A program made the position numbers and the translations under genes. The notes beneath the pieces were generated by a model. The model did not search any database and was not told the origin of the DNA. It saw only the letters and a list, made by a program, of their open reading frames with translations. Positions 7,868-18,065 of a stretch of 64,000 nucleotides of DNA are shown here, in pieces (the stretch's first letter is position 1; the number at the start of each line of letters is the position of its first letter). The stretch is from Kangiella sp. TOML190 (GTDB lineage Bacteria; Pseudomonadota; Gammaproteobacteria; Enterobacterales; Kangiellaceae). The stretch is taken from assembly GCF_023706045.1 (NCBI RefSeq), contig NZ_BQYL01000001.1, forward strand, positions 2,028,001 to 2,092,000. The letters run 5' to 3'.

Positions 7868-8242
7868 GTGAAGCACAATAGACCTAAAAACCTGAATCTT
7901 ATGACCGTAAGATTCCCTGTGACGGCAATTTCCTCGATTTTGCATCGTATTACAGGCGTTATCCTTTTCATCGCAATCCCGATTGTTCTATGGGCTTTGC
8001 AAAAATCCTTTAACCCAGCTGGCTTTGCCGAACTGCAAGATGGTCTTAACAATAATTTCATCTGCCAGTTGGTATTCTGGGCAATTGTAACCGCCGTTGC
8101 GTACCATATTATTGCTGGTGTTCGCCATTTATTGATGGACGCTGGGATCGGCGAGTCATTAGAAGGCGGTAAACGCGGCGCATTAGCGGTGATTATCCTT
8201 TCAGCCATTACCGCAGTATTGCTAGGAGTTTGGGTATGGTAG
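7868..8242 (+). CDS. sdhC: Succinate dehydrogenase cytochrome b556 subunit
   Basis: This is the large membrane anchor of complex II. With SdhD it holds heme b and the ubiquinone site and passes electrons from succinate to quinone in the inner membrane. It has 124 residues with three membrane helices (about 24-45, 67-88 and 105-124). The family motifs are SSILHRITGV near the N-terminus (quinone-site Ser and Arg) and YHIIAGVRHLLMD with the heme-ligand His. The start is GTG at 7868: the N-terminus RPKNLNLMTVRFP aligns with known SdhC proteins and a stop lies in frame at 7841. It overlaps sdhD by seven bases. Confidence 0.95.
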   Translation: MKHNRPKNLNLMTVRFPVTAISSILHRITGVILFIAIPIVLWALQKSFNPAGFAELQDGLNNNFICQLVFWAIVTAVAYHIIAGVRHLLMDAGIGESLEGGKRGALAVIILSAITAVLLGVWVW

Positions 8243-8583
8243 CCACAGTAACCAGCTTGGGCCGCTCAGGCTTACACGATTGGATTTTACAGCGCGTTTC
8301 GGCTTTGATCATGTTGGCCTATACGCTGTATTTGGCCTATTTCGTCATGTCGACGGGTGATGTAACGTTTGCTGCTTGGCAAGCCTTGTTTGCATCAACC
8401 TTTATGAAAGTATTCTCACTAATGGCCTTAGCGTCTGTGGTGGTTCACGCTTGGATTGGCTTGTGGATCGTCTCCACTGACTATATGCCAAAACTTGCCA
8501 TTCGCATGATTTTCCAAGTGTTAGTCATTGTTATCTGTCTTGCCTTATTGATTTGGGGCATTCAAATTTTGTGGAGCATATAG
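8236..8583 (+). CDS. sdhD: Succinate dehydrogenase hydrophobic anchor subunit
   Basis: This is the small membrane anchor of complex II, 115 residues with three membrane helices (about 18-38, 55-77 and 87-111). LHDWILQRVSAL at the first helix and VVHAWIGLW in the second are the family marks for quinone and heme contacts. The ATG at 8236 has AGGAG seven bases upstream inside the sdhC end, and the start overlaps the sdhC stop, so translation is coupled. A TTG at 8230 is possible but less well placed. sdhA follows after a three-base gap. Confidence 0.94.
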   Translation: MVATVTSLGRSGLHDWILQRVSALIMLAYTLYLAYFVMSTGDVTFAAWQALFASTFMKVFSLMALASVVVHAWIGLWIVSTDYMPKLAIRMIFQVLVIVICLALLIWGIQILWSI

Positions 8584-8586
8584 AAG

Positions 8587-10362
8587 ATGTCTATTCCTAC
8601 TTATACATTTGATGCCGTAATCGTAGGTGGCGGTGGCGCAGGTATGCGTGCTTCACTACAACTGGCACAAAGCGGTCAGAAAGTTGCTTTGATCTCTAAA
8701 GTTTTCCCAACTCGTTCGCACACCGTGTCAGCGCAAGGTGGTATTACCGTTGCTTTGGGTAACAGCCATGATGATGATTGGCGCTGGCACATGTTCGATA
8801 CGGTAAAAGGTTCTGACTATATTGGTGATCAGGACGCGATCGAATATATGTGTGAAAACGGCCCAGCGGCGATTTATGAGCTGGAGCATATGGGCTTGCC
8901 ATTCTCGCGTTTAGACAACGGTAAGATTTACCAAAGACCATTCGGTGGTCAATCCAAAGAATTTGGCGGCGAACAAGCCGCACGTACCGCTGCGGCAGCT
9001 GATCGTACTGGTCATGCGTTATTACATACTTTGTACCAAGCGAACCTAGCGGCGAATACCCAGTTCTTTAATGAATGGTATGCGATGGACTTGGTGCGTA
9101 ACGAAGACGGCGACGTTTGTGGCGTTACCGCTATGTCGATTGAGACTGGCGAAATCGCTATGTTTAAATCGCGTGCAACGGTTTTCGCAACTGGCGGCTC
9201 TGGCCGTATTTACGCATCGACCACCAATGCTTTAATCAATACCGGTGACGGTGTTGGTATGGCGCTGCGTGCTGGCCTTCCGGTACAAGACATCGAAATG
9301 TGGCAGTTTCACCCAACCGGTATCGCCGGCGCCGGTGTGTTGGTTACTGAAGGTTGTCGTGGTGAAGGCGGCTATCTTATCAATAAAGATGGCGAGCGCT
9401 TTATGGAGCGATATGCACCGAATGCTAAAGACTTAGCATCGCGTGACGTTGTGGCTCGTTCTATGACTAAAGAAATTTTAGCAGGTAATGGCTGCGGTCC
9501 TAATGCTGATCACGTCATGTTAAAGCTTGATCACTTAGGTGAAGAAGTACTGAACAAGCGTTTACCGGGTATTTTGGAATTAGCGCGCACTTTCGGGCAC
9601 GTCGATCCAGTAAAAGAGCCAATCCCAGTAGTACCAACTTGTCACTATATGATGGGTGGTATTCCGACCAATAAGCATGGTCAGGTGGTTGACCGTAATC
9701 CTGATGGTTCAGAAAATATCGTTAAAGGTTTTTATGCGGTAGGTGAGGTTGCTTGCGTTTCGGTACACGGCGCTAATCGTCTTGGCGGTAACTCGTTATT
9801 AGATTTAGTAGTCTTTGGCCGCGCCGCTGGTATGCATCTAGAAGAATCTCTGCGCGAGGGTTTAACTTTCTCAGAGTTGTCTGATTCGGACGCTGAAAAA
9901 GCCATGGCGCGATATAATCGTTGGGATAATTCTTCTGCTAACGATAAAGGCGCAGAAGATCCGGTCGAGCTGCGCAAAGAGCTACAAAATACCATGCAGA
10001 ATCACTTTGGCGTATTCCGTACCGGCGATTTGATGAAAGAAGGTTTGGCGAAAGTTAAAGCACTTCGCGAGCGTCTTAAAAATGCTTACCTTAAAGATAA
10101 ATCGAAAGCTTTCAATACTGAGCGTATCGAATGTTTAGAGCTTGAGAATCTGATGGAAGTTGCTTATGCCACGGCGATGGCGGCTGAATTCCGCACCGAA
10201 TCTCGTGGTGCTCATTCGCGTGAAGATTTCCCAGATCGCGATGATGAAAACTGGTTGGTACACTCGGTTTATTATCCTGAAACGGAAGCGATGGGTAAGC
10301 GCGATGTGAATATGCAGCCAGAAAAAGTGGATGCTTTCCCGCCGAAAGCGCGTACTTATTAA
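8587..10362 (+). CDS. sdhA: Succinate dehydrogenase flavoprotein subunit
   Basis: This catalytic subunit of complex II oxidises succinate to fumarate on the cytoplasmic side of the inner membrane. The 591 residues are normal for the family. An FAD-binding GGGGAGMRA lies at 14-22, the covalently flavinylated His45 lies in [11 protein letters not shown], and active-site segments are [21 protein letters not shown] and [13 protein letters not shown]. The C-terminal helical domain includes [20 protein letters not shown] with the catalytic Arg. It sits three bases after sdhD and 28 bases before sdhB. Confidence 0.98.
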   Translation: MSIPTYTFDAVIVGGGGAGMRASLQLAQSGQKVALISKVFPTRSHTVSAQGGITVALGNSHDDDWRWHMFDTVKGSDYIGDQDAIEYMCENGPAAIYELEHMGLPFSRLDNGKIYQRPFGGQSKEFGGEQAARTAAAADRTGHALLHTLYQANLAANTQFFNEWYAMDLVRNEDGDVCGVTAMSIETGEIAMFKSRATVFATGGSGRIYASTTNALINTGDGVGMALRAGLPVQDIEMWQFHPTGIAGAGVLVTEGCRGEGGYLINKDGERFMERYAPNAKDLASRDVVARSMTKEILAGNGCGPNADHVMLKLDHLGEEVLNKRLPGILELARTFGHVDPVKEPIPVVPTCHYMMGGIPTNKHGQVVDRNPDGSENIVKGFYAVGEVACVSVHGANRLGGNSLLDLVVFGRAAGMHLEESLREGLTFSELSDSDAEKAMARYNRWDNSSANDKGAEDPVELRKELQNTMQNHFGVFRTGDLMKEGLAKVKALRERLKNAYLKDKSKAFNTERIECLELENLMEVAYATAMAAEFRTESRGAHSREDFPDRDDENWLVHSVYYPETEAMGKRDVNMQPEKVDAFPPKARTY

Positions 10363-10390
10363 TTGTGGGTTGACAGTGGAGTTATTGAGA

Positions 10391-11089
10391 ATGAAATTTA
10401 GTATTTACCGTTACAACCCGGAAACTGACAAAAAGCCTTATATGCAAGAGTTCGATCTGGATATTCCAGAAGGCTCAGACATGATGTTGCTCGATGCTTT
10501 GTTGGCATTGAAAGATCAAGATGCGACTTTATCATTCCGTCGTTCTTGCCGCGAGGGCGTTTGTGGCTCTGATGGCATGAGCATCAATGGCAAGAATGGT
10601 CTAGCTTGTATCACGCCTATTTCTAGCTTGAAATCACCGGTTGTGGTGCGTCCGCTGCCAGGTTTGCCAGTAATTCGTGATTTAGTTGTCGATATGGCGC
10701 AGTTCTACAAGCAATATGAAAAAATTAAGCCTTATCTGATCACCAACGATGAGCCGCCAGCAAAAGAGCGTCTGCAATCTCCTGAGGAGCGCGCTAAGTT
10801 AGACGGCTTATACGAGTGTATCTTGTGTGCTTGTTGTTCGACGTCTTGCCCATCATTCTGGTGGAACCCGGACAAATTCGTGGGGCCGTCAGGCTTGTTG
10901 CAGGCTTATCGTTTCTTGATTGATAGCCGTGATACCGAAACTGATGAGCGTTTGGCTGATTTAGACGATGCTTACAGCGTATTCCGTTGTCGTGGCATTA
11001 TGAACTGTGTGGATGTGTGCCCAAAAGGCTTGAATCCTACTCAGGCGATTGGCCATATTCGTTCGATGCTACTGAAAAGAGGTGTCTAA
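10391..11089 (+). CDS. sdhB: Succinate dehydrogenase iron-sulfur subunit
   Basis: This subunit carries electrons from FAD in SdhA to quinone in SdhCD. The 232 residues hold three clusters: [2Fe-2S] ligands C53, C58, D61 and C73 (SCREGVCGSDG ... GLAC), with the Asp replacing a Cys as in E. coli; [4Fe-4S] in CILCACCSTSCP; and [3Fe-4S] in CRGIMNCVDVCPKGLNP. The ATG at 10391 gives the family N-terminus MKFSIYRYNP. A longer in-frame ORF from 10331 overlaps sdhA and is rejected. GGAG lies nine bases upstream. Confidence 0.97.
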   Translation: MKFSIYRYNPETDKKPYMQEFDLDIPEGSDMMLLDALLALKDQDATLSFRRSCREGVCGSDGMSINGKNGLACITPISSLKSPVVVRPLPGLPVIRDLVVDMAQFYKQYEKIKPYLITNDEPPAKERLQSPEERAKLDGLYECILCACCSTSCPSFWWNPDKFVGPSGLLQAYRFLIDSRDTETDERLADLDDAYSVFRCRGIMNCVDVCPKGLNPTQAIGHIRSMLLKRGV

Positions 11090-11116
11090 AAGGTTAAAAT
11101 AGCCTATTGCTTTGTT

Positions 11117-11177
11117 GCTGATTCGATAAAAGTACTCAATTATGGCGGCCATAACCTCCGTTTTTTATCGATTCAGC
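11117..11177. repeat. Nested inverted repeat
   Basis: GCTGATTCGATAAAA (11117-11131) pairs with TTTTATCGATTCAGC (11163-11177), 14 of 15 positions matching. Between them TTATGGC and GCCATAA form a second, inner palindrome. It begins about 28 bases after the sdhB stop. It may be a transcript-end structure or a protein-binding site. Confidence 0.65.
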
Positions 11178-11360
11178 GCCGCGCACTAGACAATTTTTCC
11201 AGTTTTAGAATGCTAAAGAGTGAGACTTTTGAGCGCACTTCTATTGTAAACATTAAAAATGTGCTCACCTTTAAAGGAATTTACGTCATTGTGAGGAGCT
11301 TTCAACGCGGGAATCTCCAGTAAAATGATGGAAAACAACTAGTTACTTAGCAAACTTAAA

Positions 11361-11389
11361 GAAGCCCTTTTATCAATTAAAAGGGCTTC
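11361..11389. promoter_or_regulatory. 12-bp perfect stem-loop before sucA
   Basis: GAAGCCCTTTTA and TAAAAGGGCTTC pair perfectly around a TCAAT loop. On the plus strand no U-run follows the stem; on the minus strand the next bases are T-rich. It could be an inefficient terminator or an RNA processing site between the sdh and suc parts of the transcript. Confidence 0.6.
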
Positions 11390-11500
11390 AACTGTGTTAA
11401 GACGGTTAAAAATTAGTTATCATATGCGACTTGGATTCTCTGGTCCGGGATTAATAGTCTTGATAGGCCAAGAGAGCGTAACAAAAATGGTGTTACCTAA

Positions 11501-14320
11501 ATGAAGAATGGGTTAGAGGCGATGTTCGAAAGCGCCTACCTTTCCGGTGGAAGCGCAGCCTATTTAGAAGAACTGTACGAACAGTATCTTGCAGATCCCC
11601 AATCAGTGGATGCTGATTGGCGAGCCAAATTCGATGAATATTCGAAAGTTAATGATAAAAAAGAAGTGGCGCACGGCGATATTCGTGAACACTTCCGTCA
11701 AATCGGCCTAAACCGTCAAAAAATAGCCTTCAGCCAAGGCTCCGGTTCTCTTGCCGCCGATCCAAAACAAGTTAAAGTTTTACACCTTATCGAGTCCTAT
11801 CGAGCGCGTGGGCATCACCATGCGAAAATCGATCCGCTTGGTATGTGGCAACATCCTTATCCAACGGACTTGTCGTTAGAGAGTTTTGAGCTTTCCGATT
11901 CTGACTTAGATACTAAGTTTTCTGTCGGCAATTTAGCCGGCCCAGACGAGCAGCCACTATCTGAAATTTTAGATCGCTTACAAACTACTTATTCCAGTTC
12001 CATTGGCGCTGAATTCTTGCACATGAATTCGCTAGAAGAGCGTCGCTGGATCCAAGAAAAACTCGAAGCGGTGAATGCTTCGCACGCTTTTAGGGAGCAA
12101 ACTCAAGAAAAAATCTTGGAAGGTTTATCTGCCGCGGAAGGTTTAGAAAAATATTTGGGTGCGAAATTCCCCGGCGCTAAACGATTCTCATTGGAAGGTG
12201 GTGATAGCTTAATTCCGATGATGCGCGACATGATCAATCAAGCCGGCGTTGCTGGCGCTAAAGAGATTGTCATCGGTATGGCGCACCGTGGTCGCTTGAA
12301 TGTATTAGTCAATGTGATGGGTAAAAACCCCAGTATCTTATTTGATGAATTCGCTGGTAATGGCGATGTGGTCGGTACTTCCGGAGACGTTAAATACCAT
12401 ATGGGCTATTCCTCGGATGTGGAAACTGAAGGCGGCGCAGTTCATCTGGCTTTGGCCTTTAACCCTTCGCATTTAGAAATTGTTAGCCCAGTGGTGATTG
12501 GTTCGGTGCGAGCACGTCAAGAACGTCGTAAAGATACTAACCATGAGCAAGTATTACCTGTTTTGATTCATGGCGACTCGGCCTTTACTGGTCAAGGCGT
12601 GGTTATGGAAACCTTTAATATGTCTCAAGCGCGCGGCTTTGAAGTTGGCGGCTCGATGCATATCGTCATCAACAACCAAGTGGGCTTTACTACGTCCAAA
12701 CCGATGGACACGCGCTCAACCGCTTACTGTACCGACGTAGCGAAAATGGTAGAAGCACCTATTTTCCACGTTAATGGCGATGATCCTGAAACAGTATTAT
12801 TTGTGACCCGCTTGGCGCTGGAGTTTAGGAATAAATTTAAGAAAGATGTGGTTATTGATTTGGTCTGCTACCGTCGTCACGGTCATAACGAAGCCGATGA
12901 GCCGAATGCTACTCAGCCTTTGATGTACCAAAAAATTAAAAAGCATCCAACGCCGCGTAAATTGTACGAAGACAGTTTGCTTGAGCGTGGTATTTTTGAT
13001 GCGGCAAAAACTAAAGCCGTATTGGATGGCTACCGTAACTCGCTGGATAATGGTGAGAGTACCGTTAAGAATTTGTTACCGATCCAAGAGCATGAGTTCA
13101 ATGTGGATTGGTCACCGTACTTTGATCAGACATGGCAATCAGCGGCCAAGACGGCGATCACTAAAAAAGAATTTAAGGCTTTAGCCGAGCGAATTTGTCA
13201 TTATCCCGAAGATCATCCGCTGCAATCGCGCGTTAAAAAACTAATGGGCGATCGCAAAAAAATGGCGGCGGGCGAAGTGGCTATGGACTGGGGTTTTGCT
13301 GAAACCATGGCATACGCTGCTTTATTGAACGACGGTTTTGAAGTGCGTTTGTGCGGACAAGATTCAGGACGCGGGACCTTCTTCCATCGCCATGCGGTAC
13401 TGCACGATCAAAACGATGCAGAAATCTATATTCCGCTACAGCACATTAAAGACGAGCAACCTAAATTTGAAGTGATCGACTCGGTGCTATCCGAAGAAGC
13501 GGTATTAGCTTTCGAGTATGGTTATTCAACTAATGAGCCGCGCTCTATGGTGATTTGGGAAGCCCAGTTTGGTGACTTTGTGAATGGCGCGCAAGTGGTG
13601 ATCGACCAATTTATCAGTTCGGGCGAGCAAAAGTGGGCGCGCTTGTCGGGTTTAACCATGTTTTTGCCGCACGGCTACGAAGGCCAAGGTCCAGAGCACA
13701 GTTCGGCGCGTTTAGAGCGTTTTTTACAGCTAGCAGCAGAGCATAATATTCAAGTATTAGTGCCCTCGACACCAGCACAAGCTTTCCATATGATCCGCCG
13801 TCAAATGATCCGCCCATTGCGTAAACCGTTAATCGTGATGACGCCAAAGAGTTTATTGCGCCACAAGCTAGCCGTTTCTGATATTAGCGATTTAACTGAT
13901 GGCAAGTTCCATAATGCGATCCCAGAAGTGGATTCATTGGACGCGAAGAAAGTGGATAGAGTGGTGATGTGTTCCGGTAAAGTTTATTATGACTTATTGG
14001 AAAAACGTCGCGCCAAAAAGCTTGAGAATGTCGCGATAATCCGTATTGAGCAATTGTATCCATTTCCGCATGAGGAAGTGGAAGCCATTTTAGCGCAATA
14101 CAAAAAGGCAAAAACCTTTATTTGGTGTCAGGAAGAGCCGCAAAATCAAGGCGCTTGGTATTGTTCGCGCCATAATTTAGACGATGCGGTAATGAAAATG
14201 GACACTAGCTATCGTGTGACTTTTGCTGGTCGTCCTGCTTCGGCAGCTCCGGCGGTTGGCTACGCAAGTCTGCACAACGAACAACAGACTCAGCTCGTTA
14301 ATGACGCGCTTGGTTTATAA
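11501..14320 (+). CDS. sucA: 2-oxoglutarate dehydrogenase E1 component
   Basis: This thiamine-diphosphate enzyme decarboxylates 2-oxoglutarate and succinylates the lipoyl arm of SucB. The 939 residues compare with 933 in E. coli. The N-terminal MKNGLEAMFESAYLSGG aligns with the SucA start and carries the segment that binds the E2 core. The active-site core is visible in VIGMAHRGRLNVL, SHLEIVSPVV and the ThDP-binding GHNEADEPNATQP. The C-terminal transketolase-like domain includes FLPHGYEGQGPEHSSARLER. The ribosome binding site is weak. sucB follows after 41 bases. Confidence 0.97.
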   Translation: MKNGLEAMFESAYLSGGSAAYLEELYEQYLADPQSVDADWRAKFDEYSKVNDKKEVAHGDIREHFRQIGLNRQKIAFSQGSGSLAADPKQVKVLHLIESYRARGHHHAKIDPLGMWQHPYPTDLSLESFELSDSDLDTKFSVGNLAGPDEQPLSEILDRLQTTYSSSIGAEFLHMNSLEERRWIQEKLEAVNASHAFREQTQEKILEGLSAAEGLEKYLGAKFPGAKRFSLEGGDSLIPMMRDMINQAGVAGAKEIVIGMAHRGRLNVLVNVMGKNPSILFDEFAGNGDVVGTSGDVKYHMGYSSDVETEGGAVHLALAFNPSHLEIVSPVVIGSVRARQERRKDTNHEQVLPVLIHGDSAFTGQGVVMETFNMSQARGFEVGGSMHIVINNQVGFTTSKPMDTRSTAYCTDVAKMVEAPIFHVNGDDPETVLFVTRLALEFRNKFKKDVVIDLVCYRRHGHNEADEPNATQPLMYQKIKKHPTPRKLYEDSLLERGIFDAAKTKAVLDGYRNSLDNGESTVKNLLPIQEHEFNVDWSPYFDQTWQSAAKTAITKKEFKALAERICHYPEDHPLQSRVKKLMGDRKKMAAGEVAMDWGFAETMAYAALLNDGFEVRLCGQDSGRGTFFHRHAVLHDQNDAEIYIPLQHIKDEQPKFEVIDSVLSEEAVLAFEYGYSTNEPRSMVIWEAQFGDFVNGAQVVIDQFISSGEQKWARLSGLTMFLPHGYEGQGPEHSSARLERFLQLAAEHNIQVLVPSTPAQAFHMIRRQMIRPLRKPLIVMTPKSLLRHKLAVSDISDLTDGKFHNAIPEVDSLDAKKVDRVVMCSGKVYYDLLEKRRAKKLENVAIIRIEQLYPFPHEEVEAILAQYKKAKTFIWCQEEPQNQGAWYCSRHNLDDAVMKMDTSYRVTFAGRPASAAPAVGYASLHNEQQTQLVNDALGL

Positions 14321-14361
14321 TTTTAGATAAATAATTAATCATTGAGAGAATAGGTTAGGAC

Positions 14362-15570
14362 ATGGCTATTGAAATCAAAGTTCCTGTATTACCTGAATCG
14401 GTTGCTGATGCAACGATTGCTACCTGGCACGTACAGCCAGGTGAAGCCGTTTCACGCGATCAAAACTTAGTCGATATCGAAACCGATAAAGTGGTTTTGG
14501 AAGTGGTTGCGCCTGAAGATGGCGCTATTTCTGAAATCTTAAAGCAAGAAGGCGATACGGTTTTGCAGGAAGAGTTGATCGCTAGCTTTACTGCTGGTGA
14601 CGCTCCGGCAGCAGCGCCTGTAGCTAAAGAGGAGGCACCAAAAGCTGAAGCAGCAGCTCCAGTAGCAGAAGCCGCGCCAGCAGCGGATTTGGATGTGTTA
14701 TCGCCTGCCGTACGCCGTTTAGTGGCTGAGCATGGTCTAGATCCAAAGCAAATTCCAGCCAGCGGTAAGCGTTTGTCCAAAGAAGACGTTGAGAACTTTA
14801 TTAAAAATGGCGGCCAAGCGGCAAAAGCAGCTGCGGCGAGTACCGCTTCAGCGCCAGTCTCGGCAGGCTTGCGTGAAGAAAAGCGTGTTCCTATGACTCG
14901 CTTGCGTAAGCGCATCGCGGAGCGTTTGTTAGAAGCCCAACATAACGCGGCAATTTTAACCACCTTTAATGATATCAACATGAAGGAAGTGGTTGAGTTG
15001 CGTGCTCGTTATAAAGAACAGTTTGAAAAAGTTCATGGTACTCGTTTAGGTTTCATGTCTTTCTTCGTTAAGGCAACAGTAGAAGCCCTAAAACGTTTCC
15101 CTGATGTTAATGCGTCAATTGATGGCGATGATATTGTGTATCATGGCTACTATGATGTGGGTGTTGCGGTTTCTTCGCCACGGGGTTTGGTCGTGCCAAT
15201 TTTACGCGATGCAGACACTATGTCGTTGGCAGAAATTGAAGCCAAGATCCGTGAATATGGGGCTAAAGCTCGCGATAATAAATTGACGGTTGAAGAAATG
15301 ACTGGCGGTACTTTCACCATTTCTAATGGTGGCGTGTTCGGTTCCTTGATGGCGACACCTATTATCAATCCGCCTCAATCAGCCATTTTGGGCATGAACC
15401 GTATGGAAGATCGTCCGGTTGTAGTGAATGGCGAAATCGTTATTCGTCCGATGATGAATGTGGCGCTTTCTTATGACCACAGAATTATCGATGGCCGTGA
15501 GTCAGTTGGTTTCTTGAAAACCATTAAAGAATTTATTGAAGATCCAGCGCGTCTTTTATTAGATCTGTAG
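14362..15570 (+). CDS. sucB: Dihydrolipoyllysine succinyltransferase (E2)
   Basis: This is the core of the 2-oxoglutarate dehydrogenase complex; it transfers the succinyl group from the lipoyl arm to CoA. The 402 residues comprise an N-terminal lipoyl domain with Lys43 in the ETDKVVLEV loop, an Ala/Pro/Glu-rich linker (about 78-112), a peripheral-subunit-binding domain (about 112-148, [14 protein letters not shown]), a second Ala-rich linker, and a catalytic domain ending with His373 and Asp377 in YDHRIIDG. The E3 gene lpd does not follow; the next gene is sucC after 246 bases that include a terminator. Confidence 0.97.
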   Translation: MAIEIKVPVLPESVADATIATWHVQPGEAVSRDQNLVDIETDKVVLEVVAPEDGAISEILKQEGDTVLQEELIASFTAGDAPAAAPVAKEEAPKAEAAAPVAEAAPAADLDVLSPAVRRLVAEHGLDPKQIPASGKRLSKEDVENFIKNGGQAAKAAAASTASAPVSAGLREEKRVPMTRLRKRIAERLLEAQHNAAILTTFNDINMKEVVELRARYKEQFEKVHGTRLGFMSFFVKATVEALKRFPDVNASIDGDDIVYHGYYDVGVAVSSPRGLVVPILRDADTMSLAEIEAKIREYGAKARDNKLTVEEMTGGTFTISNGGVFGSLMATPIINPPQSAILGMNRMEDRPVVVNGEIVIRPMMNVALSYDHRIIDGRESVGFLKTIKEFIEDPARLLLDL

Positions 15571-15705
15571 TTTTAAATTGCTGCGATTGATATGGCGTTG
15601 TTAAATCACTTACTCGAAATGCTCATTTGCAATAAGCAAACTCTGCTTTCTCGTAAGCAATTTGCCTAGCCACATCTTCTCTCGCTGCTTTAAAATATTT
15701 TAAAT

Positions 15706-15738
15706 GCCGAAATTACTATTTTCGGCTTTGTTTTTTAA
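15706..15738 (+). terminator. Rho-independent terminator after sucB
   Basis: GCCGAAA (15706-15712) pairs with TTTCGGC (15720-15726) across a 7-base loop and is followed by TTTGTTTTTT. It should end most sucAB transcripts before sucCD, unless it is only partly efficient. Confidence 0.85.
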
Positions 15739-15816
15739 GGTTTTGTGCTTTTAGTATTTGTTTTAAGGTTCTATTACTTAGCAAGACAATTTTTTCTTAA
15801 ATAGTAGGAAATACCG

Positions 15817-16983
15817 ATGAATTTACATGAGTATCAAGGTAAACAGCTTTTCAAAGAGTATGGTTTGCCCGTATCAGAAGGTTATGCTGTAGATAATCCT
15901 CAAGCAGCATTTGAAGCAGCAGGTCGTATTGGCGGCGATATGTGGGTGGTTAAAGCCCAGGTTCACGCAGGTGGCCGTGGTAAAGCAGGTGGCGTAAAAG
16001 TTACTGGCGATAAAAATGAAATTAAAGCTTTTGCCCAAAAGTGGTTGGGTAAAAACTTGGTGACCTACCAAACGGATGCCAATGGTCAGCCAGTCAGCAA
16101 AATTTTGGTTGAAACTTGTACCGATATCGCCGATGAGCTGTATCTTGGTGCCGTAGTTGATCGTTCAAGTCGCCGCGTGGTTTTCATGGCTTCAACGGAA
16201 GGCGGTGTTGAAATTGAAACCGTTGCCCATGAAACTCCAGAGAAAATCTTAAAAGCGACTATCGATCCATTAGTTGGTGCCCAGCCTTATCAAGGACGCG
16301 ATTTGGCATTCCGCTTAGGCCTAAAAGGCGCGCAAATTAAGCAATTTACCCACATTTTCATGCAGCTAGCGAAAATGTTCATGGAAAAAGATTTAGCACT
16401 TTTGGAAATCAATCCGTTAGTGATTAAAGAAGATGGCGACTTGCATTGCTTGGATGCCAAAATCGGTATCGATTCAAATGCTTTGTATCGTCATCATAAA
16501 CTATTAGAGATGCACGATCCGTCGCAAGAAGACGAGCGGGAGTCACACGCAGCTAAGTTTGAGCTTAACTATGTAGCGCTGGATGGCAACATTGGTTGTA
16601 TGGTGAATGGCGCAGGCCTTGCCATGGGTACTATGGATATTATCAAGTTGCACGGTGGCGAACCGGCTAACTTCTTAGACGTTGGCGGCGGCGCGACCAA
16701 AGAGCGTGTAACAGAAGCTTTTAAAATCATTCTTTCGGATGAAAACGTTAAGGCGGTATTGGTCAATATTTTTGGTGGTATCGTGCGTTGTGATTTGATT
16801 GCGGAAGGTATTATTGGCGCAGTTAAAGAAGTGGGTATCGAAGATCCGGTGGTTGTACGCCTTGAAGGTAACAACGCTGAATTGGGCGCTAAAGTGTTAG
16901 CGGAATCGGGTCTAAACATTATTGCTGCGAATAGCTTAACTGACGCAGCAGAAAAAGTAGTTGCGGCTGCTAAGTCTGCGTAA
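15817..16983 (+). CDS. sucC: Succinyl-CoA synthetase beta subunit
   Basis: This ADP-forming subunit, with SucD, converts succinyl-CoA to succinate with substrate-level phosphorylation. The 388 residues match E. coli exactly. The ATP-grasp domain begins [12 protein letters not shown] and includes [25 protein letters not shown] and DAKIGID for nucleotide and Mg2+ binding. The C-terminal ligase domain has [10 protein letters not shown], which contacts the phosphohistidine loop of SucD. It is separated from sucB by a terminator and so may have its own promoter, which I could not identify with confidence. sucD starts 12 bases after the stop. Confidence 0.98.
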   Translation: MNLHEYQGKQLFKEYGLPVSEGYAVDNPQAAFEAAGRIGGDMWVVKAQVHAGGRGKAGGVKVTGDKNEIKAFAQKWLGKNLVTYQTDANGQPVSKILVETCTDIADELYLGAVVDRSSRRVVFMASTEGGVEIETVAHETPEKILKATIDPLVGAQPYQGRDLAFRLGLKGAQIKQFTHIFMQLAKMFMEKDLALLEINPLVIKEDGDLHCLDAKIGIDSNALYRHHKLLEMHDPSQEDERESHAAKFELNYVALDGNIGCMVNGAGLAMGTMDIIKLHGGEPANFLDVGGGATKERVTEAFKIILSDENVKAVLVNIFGGIVRCDLIAEGIIGAVKEVGIEDPVVVRLEGNNAELGAKVLAESGLNIIAANSLTDAAEKVVAAAKSA

Positions 16984-16995
16984 GAGGGCATATCG

Positions 16996-17868
16996 ATGAG
17001 TATTTTAATTAACAAAGACACTAAAGTAATTTGCCAAGGTATCACTGGCTCGCAAGGTACTTTCCATACCGAGCAAGCGATCGAGTATGGCACTAATATG
17101 GTTGGCGGTGTGACGCCAGGTAAAGGTGGCCAAGAACATTTAGGTTTGCCTGTGTTTAACACAGTAGCTGAAGCGGTGGAGCAAACTGGCGCTGAAGCAT
17201 CAGTTATTTATGTGCCAGCACCATTTTGTAAAGATTCTATTTTAGAAGCGGCCAATGCGGGTATTAAATTAGTCGTTTGTATTACCGAAGGCATTCCAAC
17301 TATGGATATGCTGGAAGCGAAAATTGTTTGTGACAACTTAGGGATCCAATTAATTGGCCCTAACTGTCCTGGCGTTATCACTCCGGGCGAGTGTAAGATC
17401 GGTATTATGCCGGGCCATATCCACTTGCCTGGTAAAGTCGGTATTGTTTCGCGCTCTGGTACTTTAACCTATGAAGCGGTGAAACAAACTACTGACGCTG
17501 GCTTTGGTCAATCCACGTGTGTGGGTATTGGTGGCGATCCTATCCCTGGCTCAAACTTTATCGACATCTTAAAAATGTTCCAAGAAGATCCGGCAACTGA
17601 AGCTATCGTTATGATTGGTGAAATTGGCGGTTCCGCAGAAGAAGAGGCGGCAGCTTTTATCAAAGCTAATGTCACTAAGCCTGTTGTATCTTATATCGCT
17701 GGTGTAACAGCACCTCCTGGTAAGCGCATGGGTCACGCCGGCGCCATTATCGCAGGTGGTAAAGGCACCGCAGCCGAAAAATTTGCAGCGCTTGAAGACG
17801 CTGGTGTTAAAACCGTACGCTCACTAGCAGATATTGGTAAAGGCCTAAAAGAAATTACGGGCTGGTAA
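16996..17868 (+). CDS. sucD: Succinyl-CoA synthetase alpha subunit
   Basis: This subunit binds CoA and carries the phosphorylated catalytic histidine. The 290 residues open with a CoA-binding Rossmann domain ([19 protein letters not shown]) and continue into a flavodoxin-like domain. IGPNCPGVI and the GHAGAII loop are conserved; His247 is the predicted phospho-site, matching His246 of E. coli. The ATG at 16996 lies 12 bases after sucC in a two-gene operon that ends at the terminator at 17899-17926. Confidence 0.98.
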   Translation: MSILINKDTKVICQGITGSQGTFHTEQAIEYGTNMVGGVTPGKGGQEHLGLPVFNTVAEAVEQTGAEASVIYVPAPFCKDSILEAANAGIKLVVCITEGIPTMDMLEAKIVCDNLGIQLIGPNCPGVITPGECKIGIMPGHIHLPGKVGIVSRSGTLTYEAVKQTTDAGFGQSTCVGIGGDPIPGSNFIDILKMFQEDPATEAIVMIGEIGGSAEEEAAAFIKANVTKPVVSYIAGVTAPPGKRMGHAGAIIAGGKGTAAEKFAALEDAGVKTVRSLADIGKGLKEITGW

Positions 17869-17898
17869 AACAAAGTTATCTGCTAATGTTAGCTACAG

Positions 17899-17926
17899 AA
17901 AAGCCGCACAAGTTGCGGCTTTTTTT
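17899..17926 (+). terminator. Rho-independent terminator after sucD
   Basis: AAAGCCGC and GCGGCTTT form an 8-bp stem around ACAAGTT, followed by a T-run. It begins about 30 bases after the sucD stop. Confidence 0.92.
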
Positions 17927-18065
17927 ATGATGGCTGAATAATAGAGGCGCTGTAAAGATTGTAGTTGTTGATATATTTGTTAACATTTTCTTACTAGAAA
18001 GATACAAACCTTTGATGGATACTTTAGTCTGTTTTTTAACAACTAAAACAAACTCAGGGAATTTT

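Larger units (their letters stand above)
11090..11500 (+). other. 411-base sdhB-sucA spacer with structured DNA
   Basis: I see no gene here. It contains the nested inverted repeat at 11117-11177 and the strong stem-loop at 11361-11389, annotated separately. A weak promoter-like TTAAGA, 15 bases, TATCAT at 11397-11423 could serve sucA, but its spacing is short and I do not assert it. Confidence 0.5.

Noticed and set aside
14460-14981. 173-codon minus-strand ORF inside sucB
   Set aside because: It lies opposite the Ala/Pro-rich linkers of SucB, whose codons produce long open antisense frames. It has no ribosome binding site and no plausible domain.
16569-17162. 197-codon minus-strand ORF across sucC-sucD
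   Set aside because: It is antisense to two highly conserved genes and its translation is low-complexity without motifs, so it is a shadow.
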